Shown here: positions 44,303-53,025 of the stretch, in pieces
Layout: each line of letters starts with the position of its first letter
Position numbering within the stretch: the first letter of the stretch is position 1
Origin: Lachnospiraceae bacterium
GTDB taxonomy: Bacteria > Bacillota > Clostridia > Lachnospirales > Lachnospiraceae
Direction of reading: 5' to 3'
Assembly (NCBI GenBank): GCA_910575035.1
Contig: CAJTDL010000028.1
Span: 1-54,053 of the forward strand
DNA length: 54,053 nucleotides
The notes under the pieces: generated by a model
What the model was told of the DNA's origin: nothing
The model's input: the letters and a program-made list of their open reading frames with translations, nothing else
Databases searched by the model: none
Program-made: the position numbers and the translations under genes

Positions 44303-45208
44303 ATGACAGAAAAAGAAGTTCACAAAATGCGTGTGCAGGATCTGGTGCAGCTGTTGTTGGCTCAGGGGATTGAGGTTGTTAAGCTACAGGAAGATTTAGA
44401 TAAGAAGTTAGAGAAACTGGATATACTTCGGGCAGATAATGATGTCCTGAAGGTGAAGCTAAATGAAAGCGATGCCCAAATCGAAGAGCTGAAGAAAGGA
44501 CTGGATGAAAGCGATGCCTATATCCGTGAACTTGAAGAGGAAATGGCCTCCCTTAAGACGGACCAATGGATTGAACTGGCAGAGACAGGCTCAATCGTAG
44601 AGGCGGCACAGGAAATTACTGAGATTTTCCAGGCTGCGCAACGGGAAGCAGATCTGTATTTGAGCGGGGAGCTTCAGGTGATGGAGGATATTCAGCCAGC
44701 CAGGCCAGCCAGCCAGGCGCCTCCCAAAAGAAAAAAACGGAACAGGAAGAAAATGGTTTTCCATACAGTGGAAGGGCTGAATGGCACGGAGGTTCTTGAT
44801 TTGGCGGAGAACAGGATAAATTTGGAAAAAGAAGAAGCGAAGCCACTTAAGTCTGATGGGAAAACTTCCGATAAAGAAGAAGAGAAGCTTGAAGAAGTGA
44901 AACTGCAACAGCTAGAAACTAGCAATGAGAACTCAGAAAGTCCAGTGGCTGCAGCCTCTGAGGATTCGGCGGCAGGACCGCCTAAGGATGATGCCGCAGG
45001 TGCCTCCCAGGAACCTTGGCCAGATGAGGTTCCCCCTAAGAATGGGGAGGGGCAGGAACAGCCCCAGGAACCTTGGCCGGATGAAGGAATGGCCGAAGGC
45101 TCTGCAGACGGGGCGCAGCCAGACTCAGATGAAGGCAAAAAGAAGGGATTCTTCCGCAGCCTGAAGTGGGGAAAGAGCCGACAGAAGAAGGAGAAAGCCA
45201 AGAAATAA
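44303..45208 (+). CDS. Coiled-coil protein at the pilus locus (paralogue 1)
   Basis: 301 residues, no signal peptide. It starts with a conserved segment (MRVQDLVQLLLAQGIEVVKL), then a coiled coil to about residue 90, then a short conserved block (GSIVEAAQEITEIFQAAQRE). A basic patch follows (PPKRKKRNRKKMVF), then a long acidic, Pro/Glu-rich tail with two PQEPWPDE-like copies, and a basic C-terminus (KWGKSRQKKEKAKK). It shares the N-terminal and central blocks with the gene at 45506. Proteins of this type recur beside sortase/pilin clusters in gut Firmicutes. A cytoplasmic scaffold or regulator role is inference only. Confidence 0.8.
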   Translation: MTEKEVHKMRVQDLVQLLLAQGIEVVKLQEDLDKKLEKLDILRADNDVLKVKLNESDAQIEELKKGLDESDAYIRELEEEMASLKTDQWIELAETGSIVEAAQEITEIFQAAQREADLYLSGELQVMEDIQPARPASQAPPKRKKRNRKKMVFHTVEGLNGTEVLDLAENRINLEKEEAKPLKSDGKTSDKEEEKLEEVKLQQLETSNENSESPVAAASEDSAAGPPKDDAAGASQEPWPDEVPPKNGEGQEQPQEPWPDEGMAEGSADGAQPDSDEGKKKGFFRSLKWGKSRQKKEKAKK

Positions 45209-45234
45209 GCCAGCAGAAGCTGCTCTAGGCAAAA

Positions 45235-45282
45235 GCGTCAAAAAATTAAAAAACGACCTCTTTTTACTCGGAATTTTGACGC
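45235..45282. repeat. Inverted repeat downstream of paralogue 1
   Basis: GCGTCAAAA and TTTTGACGC flank 30 nt; possibly a weak terminator. Confidence 0.35.
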
Positions 45283-45399
45283 ATCCTTTGACTATTGATT
45301 TGATATACTTTATCCAGGTTAAGGAAATAAGCCGTTATACATTCGGTATAGTGGCAATTTCAGCGAGTTGGGCAGTCTGGGATTTGGTTATTTTATCTA

Positions 45400-45428
45400 T
45401 TGCAGTGAAAAAAGTGACGTAGTATAAT
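45400..45428 (+). promoter_or_regulatory. Promoter of the pilus operon
   Basis: TTGCAG (45400-45405), a 17-bp spacer and consensus TATAAT (45423-45428). Confidence 0.7.
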
Positions 45429-45446
45429 AGGTAAACCAGAATGGAT

Positions 45447-45476
45447 TTTACCTCATAATGGGCATTATGAGGTAAA
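45447..45476. promoter_or_regulatory. Perfect 13-bp inverted repeat in the pilus-operon leader
   Basis: TTTACCTCATAAT-GGGC-ATTATGAGGTAAA lies about 10-40 nt after the predicted transcription start and 29 bp before the first ATG. No T-tract follows, so it is more likely an operator or leader hairpin than a terminator. Confidence 0.6.
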
Positions 45477-45505
45477 CGCGGCATAAGCCCGAAGGAAGGC
45501 TCAAT

Positions 45506-45934
45506 ATGACTGGAAAGGAATTACAGAAACTAAAGCGGCAGGAACTTCTTCAGCTATTGTTGGAACAAAGCAAGGAAGTCGCACAGCTGCAGGAAAGGCA
45601 TGGCGAGGCGGACCAGCAGGCCAGGGAGCTGGAGGAGAGCAACCGGCGGCTGGGCGCGAAGCTCACCGAGAAGGGCGCCCAGGGCAGCAGGCTGCAGGGC
45701 AGGCTCGACACCAAGGAGGGCAGGATCCAGCAGCTGGAGGGCGAGATCAGCGCCTGGCGCAGGGCCAGGGAGGAGGGCCTCAGCGGGGCCGGCTCGGTGG
45801 CGGGCGCGGCGCTCAGGCTGAACGGCATGCTGGACGTGGCGCGGCAGGCGGCGGAGCAGTATTTGTACAATGTCAGGCAGAGGTGCCTCACAAGGGGGCA
45901 CGGGCCTGGCGGCATGGGAGGGTCTGGAGAATGA
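45506..45934 (+). CDS. Coiled-coil protein at the pilus locus (paralogue 2)
   Basis: 142 residues. The N-terminus (KLKRQELLQLLLEQSKEVAQL) and the central block (AGSVAGAALRLNGMLDVARQ) match paralogue 1, but the acidic tail is absent. The middle is a coiled coil. From about 45590 the DNA becomes very GC-rich (73% GC in 45601-45660 by count), while the first ~85 bp resemble the rest of the chromosome, so the gene looks mosaic. Its stop overlaps the signal peptidase ATG, so the two are translationally coupled. A GAAGGAAGG site precedes ATG 45506. Confidence 0.85.
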   Translation: MTGKELQKLKRQELLQLLLEQSKEVAQLQERHGEADQQARELEESNRRLGAKLTEKGAQGSRLQGRLDTKEGRIQQLEGEISAWRRAREEGLSGAGSVAGAALRLNGMLDVARQAAEQYLYNVRQRCLTRGHGPGGMGGSGE

Positions 45935-46533
45935 TGTCGCAAAAAGGGACAGATGGGATTGGCAGTGTAAGGGTCCCAAGCGTGGAAGCGCTTGAGGCGG
46001 AGCTTAAGAAGGAGCAGTACAGGAGCAGCTACAGCCGTGTGCTCAAGAGCACGGTGTTCTCGCTGCTGGTGGTGGCTGCGGTGGCGGTGCTGATCGCGGT
46101 ATTGCTGCTGCCGGTGCTGCAGATCAGCGGGACGTCGATGACGGAGACGCTGCAGGACGAGGACATCGTGGTGGCGGTGAACAGCTCCAGGTACAGCACG
46201 GGCGACGTGATCGCCTTCTACTACAACAACAACGTCCTGATCAAGCGCGTGATCGCAAGCGCGGGGGATTGGGTGGACATAGACGCGGACGGGAACGTCT
46301 TCGTCAACGAGGAGCAGCTGGAGGAGCCCTACATCAGCGAGAAGGCGTTCGGGGAGTGCGACATAGACCTGCCGTACCAGGTGCCGGACGGGAAGTGCTT
46401 CGTGATGGGGGACCACCGTGCGGTGAGCATAGACAGCAGGAACAGCTCCATCGGGTGCGTGAGCAACGACATGGTGGTGGGCAAGATCCTGTTCCGGGTA
46501 TGGCCGCTGTCAGGGCTTGGGCTAGTGAACTAG
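45931..46533 (+). CDS. Signal peptidase I of the pilus locus
   Basis: 200 residues, with one transmembrane helix at about 40-62. The catalytic Ser is in ISGTSMTETLQDEDI and the general-base Lys in NNVLIKRVIASAGD; the family GDH box is CFVMGDHRAVSIDSR. Dedicated type I signal peptidases inside sortase clusters (SipA-like) process or chaperone pilin export. The GTSM version of the active site lacks the usual Pro two residues after Met (SMTET rather than SMxPT), which is seen in some pilus-locus relatives. The gene is entirely GC-rich. ATG 45931 or the adjacent ATG 45934 may start it. Confidence 0.93.
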   Translation: MMSQKGTDGIGSVRVPSVEALEAELKKEQYRSSYSRVLKSTVFSLLVVAAVAVLIAVLLLPVLQISGTSMTETLQDEDIVVAVNSSRYSTGDVIAFYYNNNVLIKRVIASAGDWVDIDADGNVFVNEEQLEEPYISEKAFGECDIDLPYQVPDGKCFVMGDHRAVSIDSRNSSIGCVSNDMVVGKILFRVWPLSGLGLVN

Positions 46534-46591
46534 CCGTGGATAGGATGGGAAAAGGATAGAGGATGCGGGACACGAGGAGGGAGGCTGCATT

Positions 46592-49500
46592 ATGGAATCT
46601 CCGATTTTAAAACAGATAGCGAAATTCTTGCAGGACAAAAAAAGGTATAAGAGGTGGCTGGCAGTGTTTGTGTGCCTTGCGGTCATCGTGGGGTTCACGA
46701 CGGCGGCGGCGCTGAAGATGCGCGGCAGGGCGATGACCCACGACGAGCGTGTGCTGGCCTGCAAATTAGAGGTGCACCAGCACACGGAGGCCTGCTACGA
46801 CCAGGAGAAAAACATAATATGCGGGTATGCGGACTATGCGGTGCACAGGCACAACGAGGACTGCTATGACGCAAAGAGCGGCAGCTTGGCATGCACGCTG
46901 CCGGAGGTGGAGGCACACCAGCATACGGATGGGTGCTACCAGGAGGAGGAAGCCCTGGCATGCGGCCTGGAGGAATCCGAGGGTCACCAGCATACGGATG
47001 GGTGTTACACCAGGGAGCAGGGGGAATTAACCTGCCAGGCAGAGGAGCACACCCACACAGAGGAGTGCCAGGGTGAGGACGGCACTATTATATGTGAAAA
47101 AGAAGAGCATACGCATACGGATGAGTGCTATGAATGGGATGAGGCACTGGCATGCCAGCAGGAGGAATCCGAAGGGCATACGCATACGGCAGAGTGCTAC
47201 CAGGTGCAGAAGACACTGGTGTGCCAGGAGCCGGAGGTAGAGGTGCATACCCATGGCGACGGGTGCTACGAGAGGGTGCTTATTACACCAGACGGCCAGG
47301 AAACCGTGCAGGACCCGGAGGGTAATGTGGGGATCGCTGAGAAAGTCCTTGCTGGTACAGCAAATGAGGAGCTGCCAGAGGGCAGGATAGAAGTACGGCG
47401 CACCTGCGGGAAGCTGCAGGTGGAGGAGCACACCCATACACAGGAAAATGGGTGCATAGAGATCCATGAAGTGCTGGATGGGACGGACCTGAACCCGGTG
47501 GAAGAGCCGGCTGAGAGTTCAGAAGGAGCTACGCCGGAAGATGGAACCGAGGATCAGATTGTTAAAACTTTTGAAGGGGAAGGGTTTATAGTAACTGCCG
47601 TTTATGGAGCAGCTGCTAATATCCCGGAAAATGCAGAGTTTGTTGCAGAACAGATTACTGCTGAAAGTAATGCGGAGCACTATGCAGAGCGTGAAGCAGA
47701 GTTCCGGGAAAATATGGAAAATAAAGATGCGACTATGCGTGCTTTACTTAAAGTAGGTTTCTATGTAGGCGGGCAGGAAATTGAACCAGAAAGCCCGGTA
47801 GAGCTTACGGTACAGCTTTTGGATGATGAAGGCCTCCCAACAGGCACACCTATAACAGTGGTTCATTTTGCGGAAGATGGGACAAAGAAATTAGATGGCG
47901 GCAAAGCGGAGAATGACAGTACGACATTTAGTATGGATGGGTTTTCTGAGATTGCAGTTGGATTCGATGAAGTGATGCCTCTGAGCCTTGACGGTTCAGA
48001 AGACGGGGGGGATAATGCATCACAGCCTAATGAGAGTAAATATTTTATCAACAAGGATTACGAATATAAAGGTGTTGCATTCAATACCATCTTCCATATT
48101 GAAGGGTCAGTCATATTGCCTGAAATTAAAGGTGAAACACAGGAAACTGATTCTGAAGCAGGAGATGGAAATACAGAAGAAAATGGCGGAGCGGAAAATA
48201 CAGACACAGAAGACACTAGTGGGGCAGAGAGTGCCGACACAGAGGAAATTGTTGAAACAGAAGGCACAGATACCGAAGAAGATTTTCCTGGAGAAGCTGA
48301 TGGGACAGGTGATTTGAGTGACGGCAATGCAGAAGGAGCGGAAACTGATAGCCTAGAGACTGAAGACCAAGGGGATGCGCCAGCCGTTTCAGAAACGGAG
48401 GAAGGTGATTCAGCAGCACAAGATAGCCCAGAAGCAGAAGAGGATGTTATGCCAGGAGAATCAGAAGAAAGCGGTGCTGCACCAGACGATTCTGAAGATG
48501 CAAGCACAGATGATGGGGAAAGCGATGGTATTATCCCAGAAGATACAGTACCTGCAAATACAGAAGAAGAAGTAAATGGATACGGTTTAGAACTTAAAGT
48601 AAAAACACTGGATAAAAATTCTGATGCACATAAAGCTGTTGTTAGCTACACTGCTGAAATGGAAGAGATGAGTAAGCTGACATCTATTGAAACCATGACA
48701 TATTCTTTGGCTTATGGCGGGGAAATAGTAGACTTATCCAACTGTGAAGTTTCTGTAGTGATTACGCCAGGGAATAGATTGGCAAAAAGCATGAAAAAAG
48801 CCTCTGGCGGAAATGGCATTGACGTCCAGATGGCAGCGTTCGCTGTATCAGATGATGCAGAAGGCGTGACCCAGCTTGAAAATGAGGATGAAAAGCCAAC
48901 AACAAGGAGAATAAAGGTTTCTTTGGAGGATGGAATTAGTACATTTTCAGCAAATAGTACGGAGTTAGACAATCCAGAGTTTACTGTGCAATATTATGCT
49001 AAGATTGATGAAATTGACCATGATGTAAATGGAGGCGGACCAGTAGGACTAGATTCCGAATATGGTAGTATTGAATTGATTGATACTAGTGCATATGAAG
49101 CTGGTACAGGAGAAGCGCTTTTGAATGGTGCAGTGTTACCTCAAAATGGAACAACGTCTCCAATAAAGTATATGTATGTTAAAAAGGGAAATCCAATAGC
49201 AGGTAAAGGTGCCAATTGGTATGAAAAATCGGAGGTAATATATAAGAATTCCCTAAAAGAAATTTTTAAAAACGAAACATATAATTATATAAATTATAGA
49301 CAGCTTGAGAATTTTAATAAGTTTGCAGCCAAAGATTCTGCAGAAGAAACCCATTATAATGTAAATGAAATTTGGGTATTGAAAGATGGAAAAGATCCTA
49401 AAAGCTTAAATGAAGGTGATTGGGATATTGTACGTGGCGCTGACTTTGAAAGGTTAGAATTTACAAATAACCCTGAAGCTGCAGATGAAAGCAATGTAGT

Positions 49501-51079
49501 TTTGATTAAAAATGGCTCTGTAATTCGTTTAGTTGCCCAAAGTGAAAAGGGAATGTTTAATAATTCCGCTGCTTTTTATGATTTTGATATTACAGACGGC
49601 AAGGCATATTCTGATGAAAACCTAAAGAACCTTGAATCTAATCGGGATTCGGCTAGTACTCTTTATGTGTCAACAAATCGCCAGGGTATAAATGCGAAAG
49701 ACAACTATGATAAGACTCCTAACCTTCCTTTATATGGATTTGGTAATAATAATGTAGGAGGTACAGGGGTTCAGTCTGAAAAACTTAATGGTTATTACAT
49801 CAACCAAGCTAGTTCTGGAACGGGCGGATGTGCTTTTGGATTGGTGGATAGAACGTTAGGCGATGACGGATATCCAGTATTTAATGTTAATGCTCCAGAT
49901 GTGTTTGGAAATGGATCTGCTACAGGTAAAACAGCAATACCAGGATATTCCTTGGATTTTATCCGTAATGGGGATACTTATACACTGACTGCTGTGAAAG
50001 ACGGAAAAATGGAAGACAGTAATATAAGGTCAAAAAACTTAGATCAATTTTGGGTACGTCCAAACTGGAATAATACTAGAATTGCATGGTCAAATAATTT
50101 CTGGGCATTAGATACAGCAGATACTTTTGGTAAAGATGGGCACGATTTAAAGTTTGGTGATAAAGCAAATGAGGCGATACGAAAGGCAAAAGGAGATACA
50201 GGTACAGTAACGCTTCCAGTAGGCGATGATGAGAAAGATCATAATAGCTATTTCAGCATGAATTTTTCTGTTAATTTTAAATTGACAGCGGATTACCTGG
50301 GCCCCCTGAACTATTACTTCTTTGGTGATGATGATATGTGGGTATTCTTGGATGGTAAATTGATTTGTGATATTGGCGGTGTCCATAGTTCTGTTGGTGA
50401 ATATGTTGATTTATGGAATTACATTCCCAAAGGTGATGCAAATGAGCACACACTTAAGTTCTTCTATACAGAACGAGGAGCGTCAGGCTCAACCTGTTGG
50501 ATGCAGTTTACTTTGCCATCTGTATCTGCAAACCCGGTTAGCGAGGAGACTGGAGATTGCAAAAACACCTTAACCGTAAATAAGAAGGTGGAAAATGATA
50601 CAAACATACAAATTTCACCAGATGAAGAATATGAGTTTACAATAACATTTTTCAAAAAAGATGGCCAGCAGAGTTTAAATGATTACTATGAATATGAAAT
50701 ACTGGATGCAAGTGGTAATCGTGTTAAAAGTGGTAGCATCAAGACAAAAGATACTTTTAAACTTAAGGCAAATCAGTCCATCATTGTGCGAAACTTACCA
50801 GATGGAGCAAAGTATACTGTCCAAGAGAAAAATTTCGATGGTTATCAATCAATAGTTAATGGTAATATCACTGCTAATGGAATGGCAGAAGGAAGTATTG
50901 ATTGGACAGTTGATAATGTGGAGAACTATGTTAATGAAGTTATTCCATATGAATTGCCTGAGACAGGCGGCTTCGGCACAACATTATATACAATGGCAGG
51001 CGTTGCAGCCATATTGCTAGGCGCAGGTCTTCTGTATAGAAAAAAATTCAGAGAAGGGAGGGTGGGAGGTTCCTCTTGA
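46592..51079 (+). CDS. Large sortase-anchored pilus/adhesin protein with His/Cys repeats and fibro-slime domain
   Basis: 1495 residues. The signal anchor (about 20-45) follows KKRYKRW. Residues ~60-240 hold eight or nine units of the form H-x-H-T-x-x-C-Y...C (e.g. HQHTDGCY, HTHTDECY). An acidic, threonine-rich, low-complexity stretch spans ~520-670. A fibro-slime/PA14-like domain lies near 1230-1310 (YYFFGDDDMWVFLDGK, then DIGGVHSS). A Cna-B/DUF7601-type Ig domain precedes the C-terminal signal LPETGGFGTTLY, hydrophobic helix and basic tail. It is most likely the tip or ancillary pilin attached by the downstream class C sortase. DNA is GC-rich up to ~47.5 kb and very AT-rich after ~49.2 kb. 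Confidence 0.9.
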   Translation: MESPILKQIAKFLQDKKRYKRWLAVFVCLAVIVGFTTAAALKMRGRAMTHDERVLACKLEVHQHTEACYDQEKNIICGYADYAVHRHNEDCYDAKSGSLACTLPEVEAHQHTDGCYQEEEALACGLEESEGHQHTDGCYTREQGELTCQAEEHTHTEECQGEDGTIICEKEEHTHTDECYEWDEALACQQEESEGHTHTAECYQVQKTLVCQEPEVEVHTHGDGCYERVLITPDGQETVQDPEGNVGIAEKVLAGTANEELPEGRIEVRRTCGKLQVEEHTHTQENGCIEIHEVLDGTDLNPVEEPAESSEGATPEDGTEDQIVKTFEGEGFIVTAVYGAAANIPENAEFVAEQITAESNAEHYAEREAEFRENMENKDATMRALLKVGFYVGGQEIEPESPVELTVQLLDDEGLPTGTPITVVHFAEDGTKKLDGGKAENDSTTFSMDGFSEIAVGFDEVMPLSLDGSEDGGDNASQPNESKYFINKDYEYKGVAFNTIFHIEGSVILPEIKGETQETDSEAGDGNTEENGGAENTDTEDTSGAESADTEEIVETEGTDTEEDFPGEADGTGDLSDGNAEGAETDSLETEDQGDAPAVSETEEGDSAAQDSPEAEEDVMPGESEESGAAPDDSEDASTDDGESDGIIPEDTVPANTEEEVNGYGLELKVKTLDKNSDAHKAVVSYTAEMEEMSKLTSIETMTYSLAYGGEIVDLSNCEVSVVITPGNRLAKSMKKASGGNGIDVQMAAFAVSDDAEGVTQLENEDEKPTTRRIKVSLEDGISTFSANSTELDNPEFTVQYYAKIDEIDHDVNGGGPVGLDSEYGSIELIDTSAYEAGTGEALLNGAVLPQNGTTSPIKYMYVKKGNPIAGKGANWYEKSEVIYKNSLKEIFKNETYNYINYRQLENFNKFAAKDSAEETHYNVNEIWVLKDGKDPKSLNEGDWDIVRGADFERLEFTNNPEAADESNVVLIKNGSVIRLVAQSEKGMFNNSAAFYDFDITDGKAYSDENLKNLESNRDSASTLYVSTNRQGINAKDNYDKTPNLPLYGFGNNNVGGTGVQSEKLNGYYINQASSGTGGCAFGLVDRTLGDDGYPVFNVNAPDVFGNGSATGKTAIPGYSLDFIRNGDTYTLTAVKDGKMEDSNIRSKNLDQFWVRPNWNNTRIAWSNNFWALDTADTFGKDGHDLKFGDKANEAIRKAKGDTGTVTLPVGDDEKDHNSYFSMNFSVNFKLTADYLGPLNYYFFGDDDMWVFLDGKLICDIGGVHSSVGEYVDLWNYIPKGDANEHTLKFFYTERGASGSTCWMQFTLPSVSANPVSEETGDCKNTLTVNKKVENDTNIQISPDEEYEFTITFFKKDGQQSLNDYYEYEILDASGNRVKSGSIKTKDTFKLKANQSIIVRNLPDGAKYTVQEKNFDGYQSIVNGNITANGMAEGSIDWTVDNVENYVNEVIPYELPETGGFGTTLYTMAGVAAILLGAGLLYRKKFREGRVGGSS
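46774..47280 (+). repeat. His/Cys-rich tandem repeats in the adhesin gene
   Basis: Eight units of about 54-75 bp, each encoding HxHT(x)xC(Y) with a second Cys 8-10 residues later, and a ninth diverged unit near 47425. Spacing varies, so the repeats are old rather than freshly duplicated, although two units share HQHTDGCY exactly. Confidence 0.85.
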
Positions 51080-51164
51080 ATCTGAAACAAAACAAACTTA
51101 GTTTCTATAAACCCCTAGTTTCATGAAGTTTCAAAAAAATAAAAGAGAAAAGGAGAATGAGATT

Positions 51165-52844
51165 ATGAAACGAATTAAAAAAGTAGTCAGTATATTACTG
51201 GCAATGGCAATGGTATTTGCAATGAGTTTGACAGCGTTTGCTGCAGGCAATGTTGAGGGAGGAGGTAATTCCGAACAGGGAAATACACCGGCGACAGCAA
51301 CACACACATATGAGATTTATCAGATTTTCACAGGCGATTATGCAGATGGCGTGCTCTCCAATATCAAATGGGGTGCAAATGGTACAGGTACAGTAGATGA
51401 GAAGGTTACTGAAACTATTCTTAATGAGTTAGAAAAAGTTAAAAATGAAACAAGCGATACAGCAAGATTGGCTGTTATCAATAAGTATGCAAACCTGAAC
51501 AGCACTCCTATGGAGACTGGTACAGCAACAAAATACACAGGCCTTACACCTGGTTACTATTTGGTAAAAGATCAGGATAACAGCTTAGCAGGAACAAATG
51601 AAGCATATACACTCTATGTAGTACAGGTAGTTAATGATACATTAGAATTCACACCGAAGAGTGATGTTCCAAGCACAGATAAGAAAATTGTAGAAGGCGA
51701 AAATAAAGTTAACACAAATGAAGCATCTATCGGTGATGAAGTAAATTATGAAATTACTGGTACAATGCCTAGCCGCATTGCTGACTATAAGACCTATTAC
51801 TATATGTTTACAGATACTTTAAGCAAAGGTCTTACTTACAAAGCAAATAGCATCAGAGTTACCGTAAATGGCGTAGATGTAACAAATTATTTCTGGAAAG
51901 ACGAAGGCACTTATAATGAAACAACTGGTACTACAATTAAAGTAGGTATTTTGGATATTAAGGCATTATCCTTACTTACAAATCCTACAGTTGGAGAAAT
52001 TACAGAAGATACAAAGGTAGTTCTTACTTATACAGCTACTTTAAATGAAAATGCTGTAATCGCTGGCGCAGGTAACCCGAATGATGTTAAGTTATCATAC
52101 TCCAATGACCCGAATAACAGTGGTAATGGTTCTACAACTCCTCCAGAAAACCCAGATGAGCCAAAACCAACCCATCCAGTAGGTGAAACACCGAAGAAAG
52201 AAGTTGTTACTTATACAACAGAACTGACAATCTTAAAGACAGATGAAGATAGCAAATTCCTTCCTGGCGTTGAATTTACATTAACTGGTAATGGTGTAAA
52301 CATTGTATTAGTTACAGAAGAAACATTTACTGCAGCAGCAGATGGCGAGTACTGGAAACTGAAAAATGGTACGTATACTAAAACTGCTCCGACAGTTACA
52401 GGGGATGACACAGACAACAGCGCTGATTATGACAGCGTAGACACAAAATATACAAAGACCACATCAGTTGTTGCAAAAGGCAATGGAGAAACAAAGACGG
52501 ATGTTGTAGGAACTGTTCAGGCAGATGGTACTGTAACATTCAAGGGCTTAGGCGTTGGCGAATACACCATTACTGAAACAAAGACACTTCCGGGATACAA
52601 TACAATTGATCCGATTAAGTTTACTCTTACATTTAATGCAGAGACAAAGACATTTGAGTCTGACAATGATAAGGTAACAGTTGGCACTGACAATACGTTA
52701 GATACTTCTATCGTGAACCAAAAAGGTTCCCTTCTGCCAAGCACTGGTGGTATCGGTACTACAATCTTCTATGTAGTTGGCGGTATCTTAGTAATCGGCG
52801 CTGGCATCCTCTTAGTAACAAAGAGGCGCATGAAGGCTCAGTAA
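51165..52844 (+). CDS. SpaA/FimA-type backbone pilin, isopeptide-forming
   Basis: 559 residues from ATG 51165 (AAAAGGAG 8 bp upstream; the frame is open to 51123 but without a ribosome site). The signal peptide is ILLAMAMVFAMSLTAFAAG. N-terminal pilin domain, then a D2-type isopeptide domain around YEITGTMPSRIADYKTYYYM. A C-terminal Cna-B domain follows, with E-box GEYTITETKTLPGYNTI, whose Glu assists Lys-Asn isopeptide formation. It ends with sorting signal LLPSTGGIGTTIFY, helix and KRRMKAQ tail. It should polymerise through the class C sortase encoded next. Confidence 0.95.
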   Translation: MKRIKKVVSILLAMAMVFAMSLTAFAAGNVEGGGNSEQGNTPATATHTYEIYQIFTGDYADGVLSNIKWGANGTGTVDEKVTETILNELEKVKNETSDTARLAVINKYANLNSTPMETGTATKYTGLTPGYYLVKDQDNSLAGTNEAYTLYVVQVVNDTLEFTPKSDVPSTDKKIVEGENKVNTNEASIGDEVNYEITGTMPSRIADYKTYYYMFTDTLSKGLTYKANSIRVTVNGVDVTNYFWKDEGTYNETTGTTIKVGILDIKALSLLTNPTVGEITEDTKVVLTYTATLNENAVIAGAGNPNDVKLSYSNDPNNSGNGSTTPPENPDEPKPTHPVGETPKKEVVTYTTELTILKTDEDSKFLPGVEFTLTGNGVNIVLVTEETFTAAADGEYWKLKNGTYTKTAPTVTGDDTDNSADYDSVDTKYTKTTSVVAKGNGETKTDVVGTVQADGTVTFKGLGVGEYTITETKTLPGYNTIDPIKFTLTFNAETKTFESDNDKVTVGTDNTLDTSIVNQKGSLLPSTGGIGTTIFYVVGGILVIGAGILLVTKRRMKAQ

Positions 52845-52888
52845 TTGACAACATAAGAATCCATTAGGAACAGAGTACATGAAGTTTT

Positions 52889-52974
52889 CCGGGGGAGGAA
52901 CTATCCCTCCCCCGGTTATGCCACACAAGCTGATACCTTCCCGTGGTGTGTGGTGAGCAACGGGCGTAAGCCCG
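52889..52974 (+). promoter_or_regulatory. Structured intercistronic element between pilin and sortase
   Basis: There are three nested or adjacent stems. CCGGGGGAGG (52889-52898) pairs perfectly with CCTCCCCCGG (52906-52915). CCACAC (52921-52926) pairs with GTGTGG (52948-52953). CGGGC-GTAA-GCCCG (52961-52974) has a GNRA-type loop. There is no T-tract after the first stem. It could attenuate transcription or protect the pilin mRNA, giving more pilin than sortase. Confidence 0.6.
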
Positions 52975-53025
52975 GCCGACATCAGCATACAGAGCAGCCC
53001 AGCAAATAAGATTGTGGGGAAACAT

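Noticed and set aside
45550-46416. 288-residue minus-strand open frame
   Set aside because: Arises from the GC-rich antisense strand of the coiled-coil and signal peptidase genes; composition is not protein-like.
52889-52974. Known riboswitch (cyclic-di-GMP type) between pilin and sortase
   Set aside because: The stems are real, but the conserved nucleotides of GEMM-type aptamers are not present.
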